From an uncultured Phocaeicola sp. (GTDB lineage Bacteria; Bacteroidota; Bacteroidia; Bacteroidales; Bacteroidaceae), in assembly GCA_944320845.1 (NCBI GenBank), contig CALUJA010000006.1:99520-163519 (forward strand): a stretch of DNA of 64,000 nt, written 5' to 3'. Under the pieces are notes generated by a model. That model had not been told where the DNA came from. It searched no databases and worked only from the letters and a program-made list of their open reading frames with translations. The position numbers and the translations under genes are program-made. This document shows, piece after piece, positions 61,022 through 64,000 of the stretch (the stretch's first letter is position 1; the number at the start of each line of letters is the position of its first letter).

Positions 61022-62877
61022 TATAATATCTTCATTAATATGTCATCTTCTGATACGGCGTCGCCCGCATTGAAACAAATGGCGGTAACCGTCCCGCTGA
61101 ATTCCGCGCTGATGGCATTGTATGTCTTCATCGCTTCGATATAACAGATTACATCACCCTTATTTACCTTGTCACCGACCTTCACCGGAGTTTCCTGTGC
61201 ATTCTTGGTCAGGAAGAACTTGCCTTCGAGCGGAGAAAGCACCTCTTTCCCTTCTCCCGCATGAACCGCGCCGCCTTCTGATGCAGGAGCCGCAGCCTGA
61301 CCGGCAGACAGAGTGGCCGGATTCACATCGCCGAAAGCCACCGTAACCCGATAAGCCTGGCCGTTTACATCGACAGTCAGCACTTTTGTAGGCTCGTTTG
61401 CCATGTGTTCCTCTTCTTTTGCGGCACGACGCTTCTGGACATCTTCCAAAAAGTCGGCTTTCGCCTTTCCGCTCTTATAGGCCTCATACTGTGCCGGATG
61501 CATGGCATACTCAAAGAGTTCCTCATCATCCTCGCCGGTATCCCACTTCTTCTCCCACATCATCTGGCGGTATTTCTCCAGCTGGTCGGGATAATTGTCC
61601 TGCGGGTTTCCGGTAAAGAACTTGCGCCCTTCGCGCTCCGCCTTTTCCACGATTTCCGGAGCCAGTTTTCCCGGAAGCTGTCCTGCCTTGCCCAATATCA
61701 TATCCCAGATATCGTCGGCAATCATGCCCCAGCGCTCCTTGCCTTTTTCCATCTGGATGACATTCATCAGCGCCAGATTCTTTACATACTGGCTGAACGG
61801 AGTTACCAGACACGGATAACCCACGCGCGGCCAAACGTACGCCACTTCATCAAAAAGCTTTATCAAGAGTTCGTCCTGTGTCATAAACGGGAGATTGCGC
61901 TTTGCCTTGTATTTGTTGATGGACTCCAGGTTGCTGTCGAGGTCGGCCATCAGGCTGCCCATCATTCCTCCGGGCAATCCCGGACCAATCAGCAGGGAAT
62001 TCATCAGACGGTTGCGCGGACTGATATACAGGCCTAAGAAATCGTCCATAAACTCCTGAATAAGCGAACGCACCTTCATATAGGCCTGCATGTTTATCTC
62101 AGGCACTTTGAATCCCGCATCCTTCAGCATGGCCTGCACGCTGATTACATCGGCATGGCCGGTACCCCAAGACAGCGGGTCCATGCCCACATCCACGTAG
62201 TCGCAACCTGCCTTGCAGACTTCCAGAATAGAAGCCATGTTGAATCCCGGCCCGGCATGTGAGTGGTATTGAATGGTTATATCCTTGATTTTCTTGATGC
62301 CCGCAACAATCTTGCCCAAGAATACCGGACGGCCGATGCCTGCCATATCCTTGATGCAGATTTCATCGCAACCGGCATCAATGAGCTTCTTCGCCATATC
62401 CAGGTAATATGCTACGGTATGAATCGGTGAATAGGTGATGCAGAGGCAACACTGCGAAATCATTCCGGCATCGTGAGCATAGCCGATAGAAGGAATAATG
62501 TTGCGCACATCGTTCAAACCGCAGAATGTGCGGGCTATATCCGTGCCTTGCGCCTTCTTCACCTTATAAAACAGCTTGCGAACATCTGCCGGAACCGGGC
62601 TCATGCGCAATCCGTTCAAGGCACGGTCCAGCATGTGCGTCTGTATCCCCGCTTCGTGAAACGGCTTTGTCCACTGTCGGACAGCTTTGTTCGGATTTTC
62701 GCCAAACAGCAGATTTACTTGTTCAAACCCTCCCCCGTTTGTTTCAACGCGGGCGAAACACCCCATTTCAATAATCGCCGGGGCTACTTTTACCAACTGG
62801 TCTACACGCGGAACATACTTTCCGGCACTTTGCCACATATCGCGGAACACCAGACTAAACTTTACTTCTCTTTCCAT
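61021..62877 (-). CDS. oadA: Biotin-dependent carboxyltransferase alpha subunit of the sodium pump
   Basis: 618 residues. The N-terminal TIM barrel binds metal and carboxylated substrate (FRDMWQSAG, CIKDMAGIG, YHSHAGPGFN). A conserved carboxylase domain follows. A linker leads to the C-terminal biotinyl domain with Lys584 in EAMKTYNA. The subunit moves CO2 from oxaloacetate (or pyruvate carboxylase-type substrate) to biotin; beta then pumps sodium while releasing CO2. The FRDMWQSAG start differs from the usual RDAHQS, so the true substrate should be checked. Confidence 0.93.
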   Translation of the reverse strand: MEREVKFSLVFRDMWQSAGKYVPRVDQLVKVAPAIIEMGCFARVETNGGGFEQVNLLFGENPNKAVRQWTKPFHEAGIQTHMLDRALNGLRMSPVPADVRKLFYKVKKAQGTDIARTFCGLNDVRNIIPSIGYAHDAGMISQCCLCITYSPIHTVAYYLDMAKKLIDAGCDEICIKDMAGIGRPVFLGKIVAGIKKIKDITIQYHSHAGPGFNMASILEVCKAGCDYVDVGMDPLSWGTGHADVISVQAMLKDAGFKVPEINMQAYMKVRSLIQEFMDDFLGLYISPRNRLMNSLLIGPGLPGGMMGSLMADLDSNLESINKYKAKRNLPFMTQDELLIKLFDEVAYVWPRVGYPCLVTPFSQYVKNLALMNVIQMEKGKERWGMIADDIWDMILGKAGQLPGKLAPEIVEKAEREGRKFFTGNPQDNYPDQLEKYRQMMWEKKWDTGEDDEELFEYAMHPAQYEAYKSGKAKADFLEDVQKRRAAKEEEHMANEPTKVLTVDVNGQAYRVTVAFGDVNPATLSAGQAAAPASEGGAVHAGEGKEVLSPLEGKFFLTKNAQETPVKVGDKVNKGDVICYIEAMKTYNAISAEFSGTVTAICFNAGDAVSEDDILMKIL

Positions 62878-62905
62878 GACTGATACATGTGTTTTTCTTG
62901 TTAAC

Positions 62906-63160
62906 TTAACGCAACTTCTCTACTTTTATCACCTGGCCTTTGCCTGCCGTCAGGATATTTACAGCGGCCTTAATCGCATCCATTGCCCCGGCATCCGTAG
63001 AAGGATTCCGGTCGACCGGCTTTTTCAACGCCTCTTCAGGAGCAACCTTGTTGACCAAAGCAATCAGCCCCTGGCTCAGCCAAATGATAATGAGAAGAAT
63101 TACGAAAACGGTAGCCATTCCAACCACCATCAATAATAATCCTAATCCTATGTTTTCCAT
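62906..63160 (-). CDS. oadG: OadG-type gamma subunit of the sodium pump
   Basis: 84 residues from the ATG at 63160 (MENIGLGLLLMVVG); a GTG at 63166 is rejected. One membrane segment at about 4-31 is followed by a short soluble tail (NKVAPEEALKKPVDRN). Gamma subunits anchor alpha to beta. First gene of the operon gamma-alpha-beta. Confidence 0.88.
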   Translation of the reverse strand: MENIGLGLLLMVVGMATVFVILLIIIWLSQGLIALVNKVAPEEALKKPVDRNPSTDAGAMDAIKAAVNILTAGKGQVIKVEKLR

Positions 63161-63206
63161 ATTCACATGATTTTATGTGTGTAAAGAACACTCTTTTAGA
63201 GCTGTC

Positions 63207-63214
63207 CAAAAGTA
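63207..63214 (-). promoter_or_regulatory. -7 box for the oad operon
   Basis: Reads TACTTTTG on the minus strand, 46 nt before the oadG ATG. Confidence 0.55.
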
Positions 63215-63284
63215 CGGAATTTACCTAAACAAAACTTCTAAAACCCGTTAAATCTCTTGATATTTCTATTTCTGAAAATAAAAA

Positions 63285-63321
63285 AAGGATGCCTTGCCTC
63301 CGTTACGGAAAAGGCATCCTT
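63285..63321 (-). terminator. Terminator of the nitroreductase gene
   Basis: AAGGATGCCTT (63285-63295) pairs with AAGGCATCCTT (63311-63321), loop 15 nt, followed on the minus strand by TTTTATTTTC. Confidence 0.8.
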
Positions 63322-63342
63322 CTTCGGCTCCGCCGTCCGGAG

Positions 63343-63846
63343 CTACAAAAGAATGTCTTTTAAGTCCTTACGCTTCTTTTCGGGCACTGTCTTGTCGGCA
63401 GGATATCCCAGCGGTATCAGGGCTATCGGCTCAAGTTCATCAGGCAAGCCCATCGCTTCACGGCAGCATTCGGTATCGAAATTACATACCCAACACGTGC
63501 CCAGACCTATTTCCGCCGCAGCAAGGCACAGATGTTCCACGGCTATCGACACATCCACATCCGTATGGTCTTTATTGTCCGACTTGCGATGCCATGCTTC
63601 CGCGTGATTTCCACAGGCCACAATGATGCACGGGGCGCTTTGAATCCACTCCCGCGAATAGGCGCGCTTCAGCGAAGCAAGTCTGTCCGGCTCCGTCACC
63701 ACGGCAAAACGCCAGGGCTGACAGTTCACCGCCGAGGGAGAAAGGCGTACGCACTCCATGATATAGTCCAGTTTTTCCTGTTCCACCGCCCGATGCTCGT
63801 AGTTACGCACCGAATAGCGGGCCTTAACCAATTCGAGAAAATTCAT
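63343..63846 (-). CDS. Nitroreductase-family flavoprotein
   Basis: 167 residues from the ATG at 63846 (MNFLELVKARYSVRNYEHR). It has the FMN-binding blocks RYSVRNY, SPSAVNCQPWRF and AAAEIGLGTCWVCNF. It probably reduces nitro compounds, quinones or flavins with NAD(P)H as a dimer; the physiological substrate is unknown. Single gene with its own promoter box at 63868-63875 and terminator. Confidence 0.92.
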   Translation of the reverse strand: MNFLELVKARYSVRNYEHRAVEQEKLDYIMECVRLSPSAVNCQPWRFAVVTEPDRLASLKRAYSREWIQSAPCIIVACGNHAEAWHRKSDNKDHTDVDVSIAVEHLCLAAAEIGLGTCWVCNFDTECCREAMGLPDELEPIALIPLGYPADKTVPEKKRKDLKDILL

Positions 63847-63867
63847 ACAGCTTTTAAGTTCAAAAGA

Positions 63868-63875
63868 CAAAGTTA
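63868..63875 (-). promoter_or_regulatory. -7 box for the nitroreductase gene
   Basis: Reads TAACTTTG on the minus strand, 21 nt before the ATG. Confidence 0.55.
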
Positions 63876-64000
63876 TAAAAAATCTCTGGAATAACCTCGA
63901 AAAACGGGAGAAATGACGCTAAGCGACTTAATATCAGAGTTGTTACGGTGTCAAATGATGACAAGCCGAAAAATCGGAAAACGCAAAGAAAAGCGGATTT

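Noticed and set aside
63913-64000. Frame starting ATG at 63913 and open to the window end
   Set aside because: Only 29 codons are visible (MTLSDLISELLRCQ...), with no promoter box in the expected place. Could be a gene start, but there is too little sequence.

Overview
The window looks like a chromosomal segment of a Bacteroides species (Bacteroidales). Evidence: a hybrid two-component regulator of the Bacteroides type, TAnnTTTG promoter boxes before many genes (several with TTTG 19 nt upstream), few strong Shine-Dalgarno sites, a GldE homologue, an LpxC-FabZ fusion, the RprX/RprY pair, an EF-G2-like factor and a sodium-pumping decarboxylase operon. The genus call is an inference; no 16S rRNA gene is present. 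Most genes are core housekeeping. No CRISPR array, insertion sequence or prophage was seen.

Layout. 1-3450 is the 3' part of a hybrid sensor/regulator. 3585-3862 holds two identical tRNA-Glu genes with promoter and terminator. 3862-7477 (minus) is mutY-ssb-gldE-phosphopantetheinyl transferase. 7554-9763 (plus) is HU, a 30-residue basic protein and RNase G. 9773-17057 (minus) is a cstA operon with an outer-membrane barrel protein, two DUF3857/transglutaminase-fold proteins (one apparently without its catalytic cysteine) and a DUF2490 protein. 17079-18769 is a secreted GHL10-family protein. 18979-24223 is purM, a small membrane protein, prfA, a DUF4153 protein and pyrF. 24399-29308 is lpxD, lpxC/fabZ, lpxA, an acidic pRiA4b-ORF3-like gene and miaA. 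29417-31785 (minus) is mtaB and a glycosyltransferase.

31925-34162 holds a small lipoprotein gene, the rpsF-rpsR-rplI operon (minus) and a 58-residue membrane protein. 34190-39989 (minus) holds rprX-rprY, the EF-G2-like gene and a TerB/DnaJ protein. 40044-44746 holds patB, a DUF3737 beta-helix protein, a MATE exporter and a divergent cysteine-rich AraC regulator. 44772-47680 holds crcB, an ECF sigma/membrane protein/periplasmic protein operon and rnz. 47848-51220 is a DsbD-type reductase coupled to a cysteine desulfidase-like gene. 51249-55129 holds an unknown protein, a UDG-superfamily protein, tRNA-Trp, a coiled-coil protein, zapA and rny. 55411-57442 (minus) is a GLUG-repeat surface lipoprotein behind a long structured leader with overlapping short reading frames. 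57602-59622 (minus) is trmB-mrp. 59717-63214 (minus) is the oadG-oadA-oadB sodium pump, followed by a nitroreductase.

Themes: translation and tRNA maturation (miaA, mtaB, trmB, rnz, prfA, ribosomal proteins, EF-G2), envelope building (lpx genes, export and barrel proteins), thiol metabolism (DsbD, cysteine desulfidase, PatB) and RNA turnover (RNase G, RNase Y). The least explained elements are the 57050-57442 leader, the cstA-linked secreted proteins and several small proteins.
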